Made by a program: the position numbers and the translations under genes | Assembly: GCF_020594515.1 (NCBI RefSeq) | Contig: NZ_JAJCTH010000005.1 | Location: 62,001-126,000 of the forward strand | Direction: 5' to 3' | Length of the DNA stretch: 64,000 nucleotides | DNA from: Rhodoferax sp. U2-2l | GTDB taxonomy: Bacteria; Pseudomonadota; Gammaproteobacteria; Burkholderiales; Burkholderiaceae_C | The notes under the pieces: generated by a model | Told to the model about the DNA's origin: nothing | Database searches by the model: none | The model's input: the letters and a program-made list of their open reading frames with translations, nothing else | In this document: positions 25,077-33,678 of the stretch, in pieces | Position numbering within the stretch: position 1 is the first letter of the stretch | How the letters are laid out: each line of letters starts with the position of its first letter

Positions 25077-25912
25077 AAGGCCCACTCCGGCTGGCGGTTG
25101 AGCGTGGGCAGCGGGTGCCGGTCTTCACCCAGCCGGGGCAGGCAGTGCAGCAGCCCTTGGGTGTAGGGGTGCCGGGCATGCGCCAGGTTGCCCGAGGGCA
25201 ATTCTTCGACCACCTTGCCCGCGTACATCACCAGGATACGGTCACAAAAGGTAGACACCAGCCGCAGGTCGTGCGAGACAAAAATCAGCCCCATGCCACG
25301 TTGCACCACCAAGGTGTCCAGGATGGAGAGCACCTGCAGCTGCACCGTCACATCCAGCGCGGAGGTGGGTTCGTCGGCGATCAACACATCCGGCTTGGCG
25401 ATCAACATCATGGCGATCATGGCGCGCTGACCCATGCCACCCGAGACCTCATGCGGGTACAGCTTGAAGACCCGCTCGGGGTCGTCGATCTGCACCGAGG
25501 CCAGCGCGGCCAGCGCCTGGGTGCGGGCTTCGGCCTGGGACACACGGGTGTGCGCCAGCAGGGTTTCCATGATCTGTTTGCCAATCGTCATCACCGGGTT
25601 GAGTGAAAACTTGGGGTCTTGCAACACCATGGCAATGCGCCCGCCGCGCAACTCGCGCCGCTGTTTGGCCGAGCAGTGCAACAAGTCCACGCCGTTGAAC
25701 GCCAGCCGCTTGGCGCTGACCCGACCCTCGGGCGCGGTCAGGCCCAGAATGGCCCGGCCGGTCTGTGACTTGCCCGAGCCCGATTCACCCACGATGCCCA
25801 GACGCTCGCGCCCGAGTGTGAACGACACCCCGCGCACCGCCTCCACCCAGCCGCCATCACGGCTCGGGAAGGCCACCCGCAGGTCATCAACCTCAAGCAA
25901 GGCATCACTCAT
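25073..25912 (-). CDS. Oligopeptide/dipeptide ABC transporter ATP-binding protein (DppD-like)
   Basis: A 279-residue ATPase partner of the downstream one. Walker A GESGSGKSQT, signature VSGGMGQRAMIAMMLI and Walker B VLIADEPTSALDVT are present. The end carries ARHPYTQGLLHCLPRLGE, the C-terminal extension typical of DppD/OppD. The signature has Gly-Met-Gly in place of the commoner Gly-Met-Arg/Gln. It is 103 bases from the upstream permease gene, a gap filled by a repeat element. Confidence 0.93.
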   Translation of the reverse strand: MSDALLEVDDLRVAFPSRDGGWVEAVRGVSFTLGRERLGIVGESGSGKSQTGRAILGLTAPEGRVSAKRLAFNGVDLLHCSAKQRRELRGGRIAMVLQDPKFSLNPVMTIGKQIMETLLAHTRVSQAEARTQALAALASVQIDDPERVFKLYPHEVSGGMGQRAMIAMMLIAKPDVLIADEPTSALDVTVQLQVLSILDTLVVQRGMGLIFVSHDLRLVSTFCDRILVMYAGKVVEELPSGNLAHARHPYTQGLLHCLPRLGEDRHPLPTLNRQPEWAL

Positions 25913-25930
25913 GTTGCCCTTTCAGGGACA

Positions 25931-26014
25931 CCGTGGAACCGGCTTTGCCGGGCCAGGGGTGTCGCCCCCTGCAAGGGGGTGGGCGCTACACGAAGTGAGC
26001 AACATGGGGGTGAG
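25931..26014. repeat. GC-rich intergenic repeat-like element
   Basis: The 100-base gap between the permease and ATPase genes contains nested hairpins: CCGGCTTTGCCGG (25939-25951), GCCCCCTGCAAGGGGG (25964-25979) and CACGAAGTG (25989-25997), ending CATGGGGGTGAG. It resembles short repeats often seen between genes in Comamonadaceae (recollection, not checked). Only one copy was noticed here. Confidence 0.5.
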
Positions 26015-26015
26015 C

Positions 26016-26951
26016 TCATTTGACACCTTTCGGGTCCAGCGCGTCGCGCAGGCCATCGCCCAGCAGGTTAAACGCCAGGCTGATCAAGAAAATGGCCGCA
26101 CCGGGCGCCGCGGCCACCCACCACTGGTCCAGCACATACTGGCGGCCGTTGGCAATCATCGCGCCCCACTCCGGGCTGGGTGGCTGCGCGCCCAGGCCCA
26201 GAAAACCCAGGCCGGCTGCGGTGAGGATGATGCCGGCCATGTCCAGCGTGACCCGCACAATCACCGACGACACACACAGCGGCATGATGTGCCGAAACAC
26301 AATCCGCCAGGGTGAGGCGCCAATCAATTGGACGGCGGCAATGTAATCGGTCTGGCGGATGGTCAGCGTCTCGGCCCGTGCCAGCCGTGCGTAAGCGGGC
26401 CAGGAGGTGACGGCAATCGCAATCACCGCGTTCTCGATCCCCGGCCCGAGTGCCGCCACAAACGCCAGCGCCAGGATCAGCCGCGGAAAGGCCAGAAAAA
26501 TGTCGGTGATGCGCATCAGCAGCGCATCCACCCAGCCACCGGCATAACCGGCCACGGTGCCCACCAGCAGCCCAATGGGTGCCGCCAGCACCGCCACCAG
26601 CCCGACCACAAACAGCGTGATGCGTGAACCATGGATCAGCCGGGAGAGGATGTCGCGCCCCTGGTCGTCGGTGCCGAACCAGTTGACCGAGGACGGCGGC
26701 AACAGCCGCGTGGTGCGCAAATCACCCTCCAGCGGGTGAAACGGCGCCAACTGGTTGGCAAACACCGCCACCAGCACCAGCGTCACCACAATGCTCAAGC
26801 CCACCATGGCCAGCCGATTGCGGGCAAAGGTGCGCCAGGCGCCATAAGCACGGCCCAAAGCAGCTTGTTTGCGGGACGCGGGCCGATCACACATCAGCCA
26901 GGCGTGCAGGCCACCGGCCTCAAGCACGGTCATCACAGGTTTTTGGCTCAT
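26016..26951 (-). CDS. Peptide ABC transporter permease (DppC-like)
   Basis: A 311-residue inner-membrane permease. After a polar N-terminal 45 residues it has a helix (MVGLSIVVTLVLVAVFANQL), the FGTDDQGRDILSRLIHGSR segment typical of DppC/OppC, and further helices with the EAA-like loop YARLARAETLTIRQTDYIAA. It ends FNLLGDGLRDALDPKG, again typical. Its start overlaps the DppB-like gene stop by four bases (ATGA). Confidence 0.94.
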   Translation of the reverse strand: MSQKPVMTVLEAGGLHAWLMCDRPASRKQAALGRAYGAWRTFARNRLAMVGLSIVVTLVLVAVFANQLAPFHPLEGDLRTTRLLPPSSVNWFGTDDQGRDILSRLIHGSRITLFVVGLVAVLAAPIGLLVGTVAGYAGGWVDALLMRITDIFLAFPRLILALAFVAALGPGIENAVIAIAVTSWPAYARLARAETLTIRQTDYIAAVQLIGASPWRIVFRHIMPLCVSSVIVRVTLDMAGIILTAAGLGFLGLGAQPPSPEWGAMIANGRQYVLDQWWVAAAPGAAIFLISLAFNLLGDGLRDALDPKGVK

Positions 26952-27964
26952 CGTGCGCGTGTCCTCGGGTCCAGCGTGCGGTACAGCAGGTCGGACAACA
27001 AATTCAGCCCGATGAACACCGAGCCCACCACAATGGTGCCGCCCAGCACCGCGTTCATGTCGGCGTTTTGTAATGAATTGGTGATGTACAGGCCCAGGCC
27101 CGGCCAGGCAAACACCGTCTCGGTCAGCACCGAGCCTTCCAGCAGCCCGGCATATGACAAGGTGATCACCGTCACCAGCGGCACCAGAGCGTTGCGCAAG
27201 GCGTGGCGCCAGATGATGCGCGCCTCGGAAATGCCTTTGGCCCGCGCCGCCACCACGTATTCCTGGCTCAGTTCATTGAGCATGAACGAGCGTGTCATGC
27301 GGCTGATGTAGGCCAGCGAAAAATAACCCAGCAGGCTGGCAGGCAGGATCAGGTGCGAAAACACGTTGCGAAATGCCTCCCACTGGCCCTGCATGGCGGT
27401 ATCGAGCAGCAGGATGCCGGTGCTGGGCGTGAACAGGTATTCATAGGTCACATCAATGCGCCCCGGCCCGGCCACCCAATCCAGCTTGGCGTAAAACAGC
27501 ACCAGCGCCATCAGGCCCAGCCAGAAGATCGGCACCGAGTACCCCACCAGCCCCATCACCCGCACCACCTGGTCAGCCACACCGCCGCGGCGCACCGCAG
27601 CCCACACCCCCAGTGGCACGCCAAAACCCGCGCCAATCAAAATGCCCAGCGTGGCCAGCTCAAAGGTGGCCGGAAAGGTGCGCTTGATGTCGTCGAGCAC
27701 CGGGTTGGAGGTGAGCACCGACAAACCAAAGTCACCGCGCAGCACCTTGGACACGTAAATGCCAAACTGCTCCGTCAGGGGCTTGTTCAGGCCCATCTCC
27801 TCGCGCACGCGCTCCACCACATGCTCGGGCGCGTGGTCACCCACCACCGCCAGCACTGGGTCCACCGGAATGACACGGCCAATAAAAAAGGTCACCGCCA
27901 GCAGACCCAGGTAGGTCAGTGCGATGGCCAGCGCAAACCGCGCCAAGGCTCGGGAAAATTTCAT
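26948..27964 (-). CDS. Peptide ABC transporter permease (DppB-like)
   Basis: A 338-residue permease with six or so hydrophobic segments. The marks of the DppB/OppB family are DPVLAVVGDHAPEHVVERVREEMGLNKPL, cited in part, FGLSVLTSNPVLDDI, and the EAA loop MLNELSQEYVVAARAKGI. It ends FIGLNLLSDLLYRTLDPRTR. The ATG at 27964 lies just past a hairpin terminator that follows the binding-protein gene, so expression of the permeases may be lower than that of the binding protein. Confidence 0.94.
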   Translation of the reverse strand: MKFSRALARFALAIALTYLGLLAVTFFIGRVIPVDPVLAVVGDHAPEHVVERVREEMGLNKPLTEQFGIYVSKVLRGDFGLSVLTSNPVLDDIKRTFPATFELATLGILIGAGFGVPLGVWAAVRRGGVADQVVRVMGLVGYSVPIFWLGLMALVLFYAKLDWVAGPGRIDVTYEYLFTPSTGILLLDTAMQGQWEAFRNVFSHLILPASLLGYFSLAYISRMTRSFMLNELSQEYVVAARAKGISEARIIWRHALRNALVPLVTVITLSYAGLLEGSVLTETVFAWPGLGLYITNSLQNADMNAVLGGTIVVGSVFIGLNLLSDLLYRTLDPRTRAR

Positions 27965-27968
27965 GACT

Positions 27969-27996
27969 AAAAAAAGCGCCACCCGAAGGTGGCGCC
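27969..27996 (-). terminator. Hairpin terminator between the binding-protein and permease genes
   Basis: On the minus strand, GCGCCACC-TTCG-GGTGGCGC forms an 8-bp stem with a UUCG tetraloop, followed by seven Ts. It stands between the binding-protein stop and the permease ATG. As an intra-operon terminator it could keep the binding protein in excess of the membrane components. Confidence 0.88.
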
Positions 27997-28010
27997 GTGG
28001 GCGTCCGCCA

Positions 28011-29627
28011 TCAGCGCTTGGAGGCGCGGTACAGGTAGGTGGAGTCGGACGTGGAGCCGATCCGGAACCCGCTCACGTTGCTGCGGTAAGCCGCCACTTC
28101 GGTCTGCTGGTACAGCATGATGAAGGGGCTGGTGGCACGGAACTCGGCCTGCATTTTGTCGTACAGGGCCTTGCGCCGGGCCGGGTCACGCTCCAGCACG
28201 GCGGCGTCGGCCTGCATGTAAAGCGCCGGGGCGTCCCAGGCATTGCGCCAGGCCAGTGACTTGACCTTGGCGTTGTCCGAGTTGTCCGCGTTGCGCACGA
28301 AGTCGGTGTTGGTGTTGGGGTCCCAGTAGTCAGCGCCCCACTGGCCGATGTACATGTCGTGGGTGCGGGCGCGGTACTTGGTCAGCACCTGTTTGCCGTC
28401 ACCGGGGATGATCTCCACGTCAATGCCGGCGCGTTTGGCGGTCTGCTGGAAGGCTTCGGTGATGCCCTGCACCGGCTGCACGGTGCGCATGTCGATGGTG
28501 ACCTTGAAACCGTTGGGGTAACCGGCCTTCTTGAGCAGCGCCTTGGCTTTGTCCACATCCAGCTTGTAGGGGTTGACGGTGCTGGCACCGAGCAGGCCCA
28601 CCGGCATGAAATTCTGGTGAATCACACCAATGTTCTTGATGATGGTGTCACCAATGGCCGAATAGTCCACCAGCCATTTGAAGGCTTCGCGCACTTCGGG
28701 TTTGGCCAGGATCGGGTTTTTCTGGTTCAGGCTGATGTAATAGACCGTGCCTTTGGGGGTGGACGTGGTCTTGATGCCCTGAGTCTTGACCACGGCGTCC
28801 AGGTCTTGCGGCGTCAGGTTGCGGGCGATGTCGGCGTCGCCTTTTTCCAGCAGCAGGCGCTGGGTGGCGGATTCCTTGATGTGGCGGTAGATCACACGGG
28901 CTGGCTTGGACTTGTCGGCGTAGAAGTTGTCGTTGCGCTCCAACACCAGCACCTCGTTGGGGCGCCATTCACGCAGCTTCATCGCGCCCGATCCCGCGTA
29001 ATTGGTCTTCATCCAGGCCGAACCCATGTCGCCATTGACCTCCTTGGACAACACCAGTTTTTTGTCCAGCACGGCGGCCACATTGGCCGTCAGGCAGTTC
29101 AGCACGAAGGTCGGGGCGTAGGCCTTGTCGGTCTCAATCGTCAGGGTACCGGGCCCGGTCTGTTTGATCTTGTCCTTGACGTTGTCTTTGGTGAAGCCGA
29201 ATTGCGTCAGGATGAAGGCCGGGCCCTTGTCCATCAGCACCGCGCGCTGCAGCGACCACACCACGTCTTCGGCGCTCAGCGGGTTGCCGGAGGCAAACTT
29301 CAGGTTGGGTTTGAGCTCAAAACTGTAGGTCTTGCCGTCTTCAGACACTTTCCAGCTTTTGGCCAGGTCGCCATACAGCTTGGAGGGGTCGGCCACGTCG
29401 TAGCGCACCAACTGGCTGTAGGTGTTGCCGATGAATTCACCTGTGGAAATCTCGAACGCCTCCCCCGGGTCCAGCGTGATCATGTCGTCAAACGCGAAAG
29501 CCACCACCAGCGTGTCGGGCGGGGTGGCGGCCAGAGCGGGCACGGTGCCCAGACTCAGTACCAGGGCCGATGCGGCAGCGGCCACGCCCAACTGGCGGCG
29601 GGTCAACAGGGAGGGAGCAAGTTTCAT
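28011..29627 (-). CDS. Peptide ABC transporter substrate-binding protein
   Basis: A 538-residue class II (SBP_bac_5) periplasmic protein of the DppA/OppA type. The N-terminus has a twin-Arg pattern LTRRQLGVAAAASALVLSLG, which may direct it through Tat or Sec. The mature protein contains LDPGEAFEISTGEFIGNTYSQLVRYD, cited in part, SAEDVVWSLQRAV and QWGADYWDPNTNTDF, which are family landmarks. The adjacent epimerase and hydrolase genes suggest acidic or murein-derived peptides as ligands (inference). Confidence 0.92.
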   Translation of the reverse strand: MKLAPSLLTRRQLGVAAAASALVLSLGTVPALAATPPDTLVVAFAFDDMITLDPGEAFEISTGEFIGNTYSQLVRYDVADPSKLYGDLAKSWKVSEDGKTYSFELKPNLKFASGNPLSAEDVVWSLQRAVLMDKGPAFILTQFGFTKDNVKDKIKQTGPGTLTIETDKAYAPTFVLNCLTANVAAVLDKKLVLSKEVNGDMGSAWMKTNYAGSGAMKLREWRPNEVLVLERNDNFYADKSKPARVIYRHIKESATQRLLLEKGDADIARNLTPQDLDAVVKTQGIKTTSTPKGTVYYISLNQKNPILAKPEVREAFKWLVDYSAIGDTIIKNIGVIHQNFMPVGLLGASTVNPYKLDVDKAKALLKKAGYPNGFKVTIDMRTVQPVQGITEAFQQTAKRAGIDVEIIPGDGKQVLTKYRARTHDMYIGQWGADYWDPNTNTDFVRNADNSDNAKVKSLAWRNAWDAPALYMQADAAVLERDPARRKALYDKMQAEFRATSPFIMLYQQTEVAAYRSNVSGFRIGSTSDSTYLYRASKR

Positions 29628-29743
29628 GTGTCAGACTTTCAGGTTGAAGGTAGGCAAAACAAGCAACAAACGGACCAGCGGGGATTATGTAACAGCGCTG
29701 ACCCCACCCGTTCCTGCGGGAAAGCGCATCCAACCGCGACAGC

Positions 29744-30766
29744 TCATGCTGAATCACAGCCCGGTTGACGTGCGCTGGGCTGCGCCAGGTAAAACCACTC
29801 GTTGCCCGGTGTGGCGTTGGTGTTGGGGAAGACGATGTAGCCGTCCATCGCCGCCAGCACCGGGGTGCCGTCGTGCCGCGTGGCCACCTGCTCACCCGCG
29901 CGAATGGGATCGAAGCTGGACCAGGGTTTGACAAACGCATCATCCGGGTGGAAGCGGTCCACCACCAGCGCCAGTCGCAAGAATTCAGGATTCGGGCAAG
30001 GCGCCGGTGGGGATTCAGCCACCAGCCCCAGGTGTGCCAGCGTATGGCGGATGGCGCGGTACGCCACATCCGGTGCTCCGGCCTCGTTGTGCTGGCCACA
30101 TTCCAGGGTGATGGCGTAGCCGCCCTGGCTGCGCATGTATTCGGTGGTGCCCACGCCGTAGCTGGGGTCGGTGCTGAGCAGCCCGGCACGGTCTTGCAGG
30201 GGTGTGCGATCCAGGCGCTGCTGCACCCCCACGGCGTAAGTGGACAGCCAACCCTCCACAATGCGCCGCACGCCCAGGCGCAGCGCCAGCGCCTGCTCGT
30301 CGGCAGCGTGGGCAAAAGGCTCCAGATCGCCGCTGTTGTTCTCTGGCCCAAGCATGGCAAATGGCTCGGATGCGGCCTGGAAGGTGTGCAAATCCAGCAG
30401 CACATCATGCTGGGCCAGCAGCGGACACAGGGCGTTGGCTACTGTGTCCTCAAAGTCTTGCGGGGTGTCGGTGGGGCGCAGGTTGCGGTTCAGGTTGCGG
30501 TCGCCATTGCGCTGCACCTTCTGGTACGCCAGCGGATTGGTCACCGGCACCAAGGTGACCGAGCCGCGCGCCAGCTGCAGCGCACCCGCATCGAACTCCG
30601 CCAGCACCCGCTCGATGCCGCGGCTGCCCGCCACCTCGTTGCCATGCACAGCACCCAGGACGATCAGGCGCGGGCCGGGCGCCAGGCCCACCAAACGGTG
30701 AATGCGCAACTGGCTGGTGGGGTAAACCGGCAGTGCGGTCAGTGGGGAAATCACAGCATCAGACAT
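29744..30766 (-). CDS. Succinylglutamate desuccinylase/aspartoacylase-like metallohydrolase
   Basis: A 340-residue zinc hydrolase of the AstE/AspA M14-related family. Metal ligands fit GAVHGNEVAGSRG (His and Glu) and LLDLHTF (His). Other marks are RNLNRNLRPTD and the catalytic-type Glu in TLECGQHNEAG. The exact substrate is not evident; members remove acyl groups from amino acids or act as carboxypeptidases. Its ATG lies inside the end of the epimerase gene (8-base overlap), so the two are coupled, and the peptide transporter follows. Confidence 0.85.
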   Translation of the reverse strand: MSDAVISPLTALPVYPTSQLRIHRLVGLAPGPRLIVLGAVHGNEVAGSRGIERVLAEFDAGALQLARGSVTLVPVTNPLAYQKVQRNGDRNLNRNLRPTDTPQDFEDTVANALCPLLAQHDVLLDLHTFQAASEPFAMLGPENNSGDLEPFAHAADEQALALRLGVRRIVEGWLSTYAVGVQQRLDRTPLQDRAGLLSTDPSYGVGTTEYMRSQGGYAITLECGQHNEAGAPDVAYRAIRHTLAHLGLVAESPPAPCPNPEFLRLALVVDRFHPDDAFVKPWSSFDPIRAGEQVATRHDGTPVLAAMDGYIVFPNTNATPGNEWFYLAQPSARQPGCDSA

Positions 30767-31865
30767 CAAACACCTTCACATTCGTCAAGCCATGCACGGC
30801 GGTAATGCCCAAACCCGGTGCATCGGGCAACGTGATCCAGGGGCCATCCATCAACATACCGCCCTGCACCGCCCTGGCGGCGCAGAGTTGCGGGCCGTCC
30901 AGGTCGATGTAAGACACCACCTCCTCAAACGCCACGGCAAAATGCGCCGCCGCCGTGACGCTGATGGCGGTTTCCAACATGCAACCCATCATGCAGGTCT
31001 TGTGGTGCAGGCGCGCCAGGTTGGCCACCTCGATGGCCTGGCTGATACCGCCGGTCTTCATGAGTTTGATGTTGACGATATCGGCGCTGCCCGTGGCCAG
31101 AATGTGCAGCGCCTGCCGCGCCGAGAACACCGCCTCGTCCGCCAGGATGGGCGTCAAGGTGTGGTCGGTGACAAACTTGAGCCCGACCACGTCGTCGGCA
31201 GGCACCGGCTGCTCGACCAGCTCCAGCACCACGCCAGCTTTTTCGATGGCCTGGATCACCTGCACCGCGTGTTTGGGTGTCCAGCCCTGGTTGGCATCCA
31301 GCCGCAGGGCCACATGCGGACCCACAGCGCGCTCGATCGCCAGCACGCTGTCCACATCGTCACGCCAGGTGTGGCCACCCACCTTGATCTTGAGACAGTC
31401 AAAACCCGCCGCCACAGCGATGCGTGCGTCGGCCACCATCACGTCCAGATCGTTGACGCTGATGGTGATGTCGGTCTTGATCTGCGGGTCGCCGCCACCC
31501 AGCAACTGGTACAGCGGCAGACCCAGCGCCTGCGCGCGCAGGTCATACAGGGCAATCTCCAGCGCCGCCTTGAGGCTGCTGTGGTTGACCACGCTGTGGT
31601 GCAGCGTGCGCAGCAGCGTGCTGAAGTCCCGCAAGGGTTTGCCCAGCAGACGCGGTGCGATCAGGTCCAGCGCGGCGCGCATCGAGGCCAGCAGGTCACC
31701 GGTGATGACCGCGGTGGCGGGCGCCTCGCCGTAGCCGGTCAGGCCGGTGTCGGTTTCGATCGTGAGGACCAGATCGTGTACCTCGTTGACGCTACGCACC
31801 GCGGTTTTGAACGGGACCTTGAGCGGGACCTTGATCTCACCAACGGTGATGCGCTTGATCAGCAT
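30759..31865 (-). CDS. Dipeptide epimerase (L-Ala-D/L-Glu epimerase-like)
   Basis: A 368-residue enolase-superfamily enzyme of the muconate-lactonising subgroup. It has the KxK motif in CLKIKVGG, the metal ligands in LRLDANQGW, ELVEQPV and LADEAVF, and the second catalytic Lys in NIKLMKTGG. This pattern and the length match L-Ala-D/L-Glu epimerases, which convert murein-derived L-Ala-D-Glu. ATG 31865 starts the conserved domain; the frame extends 15 codons upstream. First gene of the peptide operon. Other dipeptide specificities are possible. Confidence 0.88.
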   Translation of the reverse strand: MLIKRITVGEIKVPLKVPFKTAVRSVNEVHDLVLTIETDTGLTGYGEAPATAVITGDLLASMRAALDLIAPRLLGKPLRDFSTLLRTLHHSVVNHSSLKAALEIALYDLRAQALGLPLYQLLGGGDPQIKTDITISVNDLDVMVADARIAVAAGFDCLKIKVGGHTWRDDVDSVLAIERAVGPHVALRLDANQGWTPKHAVQVIQAIEKAGVVLELVEQPVPADDVVGLKFVTDHTLTPILADEAVFSARQALHILATGSADIVNIKLMKTGGISQAIEVANLARLHHKTCMMGCMLETAISVTAAAHFAVAFEEVVSYIDLDGPQLCAARAVQGGMLMDGPWITLPDAPGLGITAVHGLTNVKVFDV

Positions 31866-31905
31866 GGGGGGTTTCCGGGTTGATTCAACTTGAAGGCGTG
31901 GCGCG

Positions 31906-31978
31906 GTCATCCCGGACTCGATCCGGGATCCATGCCTTTGGGGGGCATGGATGCCGGGTCAAGCCCGCCATGGCAAGC
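31906..31978. repeat. REP-like palindromic element, copy 1
   Basis: GTCATCCCGGACTCGATCC starts the element, followed by GGGATCCATGCC, a palindromic ATGCC-CTTTGGGGG-GCAT part and CGGGTCAAGCCCG. The first 30 bases nearly match 49190-49219. It fills the gap between the epimerase and queG genes, where no gene is seen. Confidence 0.7.
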
Positions 31979-32028
31979 CAGGGAAAAAGCAAATTGTAGT
32001 CAGCAGCGTTGGAGTTCAAGCCACCACC

Positions 32029-33126
32029 TCACACCTGCGCCAGCGCCCAGGCCACATGCTCGCGCACCAGCGCGCTGGGGTCGTCCACGCGGCTTTGCAG
32101 CGCGCTGGTGATGGCCTGGCGTGCCGGGGCAGATTCCGCCGCGCGCAAGGCGTTGCCCAGCGCCACCGCCACATTGCGCAGCCAGCGTTCATGGCCAATG
32201 CGGCGGATCGGGCTGCCTTCGGTGAGGCGCAGAAAGTCGTCCTCGGTCCAGGCAAACACCTCGGCCAGTGATGGGTTCACCAAGCCCGCTCGGGCGTCAA
32301 AGTCTGGCAGGCGGCTGGTCTGGGCAAACTTGTTCCACGGGCAAACGAGTTGGCAGTCGTCACAACCATAAATGTGGTTGCCCATCAGCGGCCGCAACTC
32401 GACCGGAATCGGCCCGGCGTGCTCAATGGTCAGGTAAGAGATGCAGCGCCGCGCATCCAGCCGGTACGGCGCCAGGATGGCCTGCGTCGGACAAATATCG
32501 ATGCAGGCGCGGCAACTGCCGCAGTGGGGGGTGGCAGGCGGCGTCGGCGGCAAGGCCACATTGATGAAAATTTCGCCCAGAAAATACATCGACCCGGCAT
32601 CACGGTTGAGCAGCAGCGTGTGTTTGCCGCGCCAACCCAGGCCGCTGCGCGTGGCGAGTTCGACCTCCAGCACCGGCGCCGAGTCGGTGAACACGCGGTA
32701 GCCCAGCGGGCCAAAGGCCTCGGTCATCTGGTCAGCCAGCTTTTGCAGGCGTTGGCGCAGCACCTTGTGGTAGTCGCGGCCCCGCGCATACATCGAGACG
32801 ATGGCCTCGTCGGGGTGGCTCAGACGCTGTAACTCCCGCGCCTGCCAGCCCGCAGCCGTGTCGGCGGGCAAATAGTCCATCCGCGCCGTGATCACACTCA
32901 GGGTGCCTGGCAGCAGCTCGGCCGGGCGGGCGCGCTTGAGGCCATGCGCCGCCATGTAAGCCATGTCACCGTGGCAACCGGCTGCCAGCCAGGCCGATAA
33001 TCCGGGCTCTGCAGTGGACAAATCCACCCCGGCCACGCCAATTTGGGAAAATCCCAACGCCAGCGCCCACTCCCGAATCCTGGAGACCCATGCTTCACCG
33101 TCACGATGTGTTCTGAAACTGTTCAC
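32029..33126 (-). CDS. queG: Epoxyqueuosine reductase
   Basis: QueG reduces epoxyqueuosine in tRNA to queuosine and depends on a cobalamin cofactor and two [4Fe-4S] clusters. The 365-residue protein has both ferredoxin-like motifs: CGSCRACIDICP and, after 45 residues, CDDCQLVCPWN. The N-terminal flavin-reductase-like fold has GFSQIGVAGVDLS. It ends in a HEAT-like segment (ALRAAESAPARQAITSALQS). The start is GTG 33126, overlapping divergently with tsaE by 21 bases. It is a B12 consumer in a genome region devoted partly to B12. Confidence 0.95.
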   Translation of the reverse strand: MNSFRTHRDGEAWVSRIREWALALGFSQIGVAGVDLSTAEPGLSAWLAAGCHGDMAYMAAHGLKRARPAELLPGTLSVITARMDYLPADTAAGWQARELQRLSHPDEAIVSMYARGRDYHKVLRQRLQKLADQMTEAFGPLGYRVFTDSAPVLEVELATRSGLGWRGKHTLLLNRDAGSMYFLGEIFINVALPPTPPATPHCGSCRACIDICPTQAILAPYRLDARRCISYLTIEHAGPIPVELRPLMGNHIYGCDDCQLVCPWNKFAQTSRLPDFDARAGLVNPSLAEVFAWTEDDFLRLTEGSPIRRIGHERWLRNVAVALGNALRAAESAPARQAITSALQSRVDDPSALVREHVAWALAQV

Positions 33127-33678
33127 CTGCCCATTGTAAAAACCGCCGTCTGGCCGGACGAAGCCGCCACGCAGCGCTTTGCCGCAGCGCTGGCGGCCTC
33201 ACCCGAATTGCGCAACGCCTTCATCGAACTGCGCGGCGACCTTGGTGCGGGCAAAACCACGCTGGTGCGCCATCTGCTGCGCGCACTGGGCGTGCAGGGG
33301 CGCATCAAAAGCCCGACCTACGCGGTGGTGGAGTCTTATGAGTTGCCGGATCTGGCCGTCTGGCACTTTGACTTTTACCGCTTCAGCGACCCGCAGGAGT
33401 GGGAAGACGCGGGTTTTCGCGACATATTCGCCAGCCCGGGCCTGAAACTGGCCGAATGGCCGGACAAAGCCGCCGGCCACCTGCCCATCGCCGACCTGGT
33501 GGTGCAGCTGGCCTTGCAAGACGACACGGCACGCCAAGTCACGCTGACCGCGCAAACCCTTACCGGGTTGTTGCTGATTCAAGATGTTGATAGCATCGTC
33601 CCCACTCCGACTCATGGCCAGGAAGCGATTTCTCTTGAAAACCTCCCCACCCCGTCAGCCAGCAGAGCCAGCGCATGA
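33106..33678 (+). CDS. tsaE: tRNA threonylcarbamoyladenosine biosynthesis ATPase TsaE
   Basis: TsaE is the ATPase that drives t6A tRNA modification with TsaB and TsaD. The 190-residue protein has Walker A GDLGAGKTTLVRHLLRAL (about residues 45-62), the KSPTYAVVESYE segment and HFDFYR. Its last 45 residues are longer than in E. coli and are poorly conserved. ATG 33106 is preferred; the open frame continues upstream but overlaps queG. It is coupled to the amidase gene by ATGA, a common pairing in proteobacteria. Confidence 0.94.
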   Translation: MCSETVHLPIVKTAVWPDEAATQRFAAALAASPELRNAFIELRGDLGAGKTTLVRHLLRALGVQGRIKSPTYAVVESYELPDLAVWHFDFYRFSDPQEWEDAGFRDIFASPGLKLAEWPDKAAGHLPIADLVVQLALQDDTARQVTLTAQTLTGLLLIQDVDSIVPTPTHGQEAISLENLPTPSASRASA

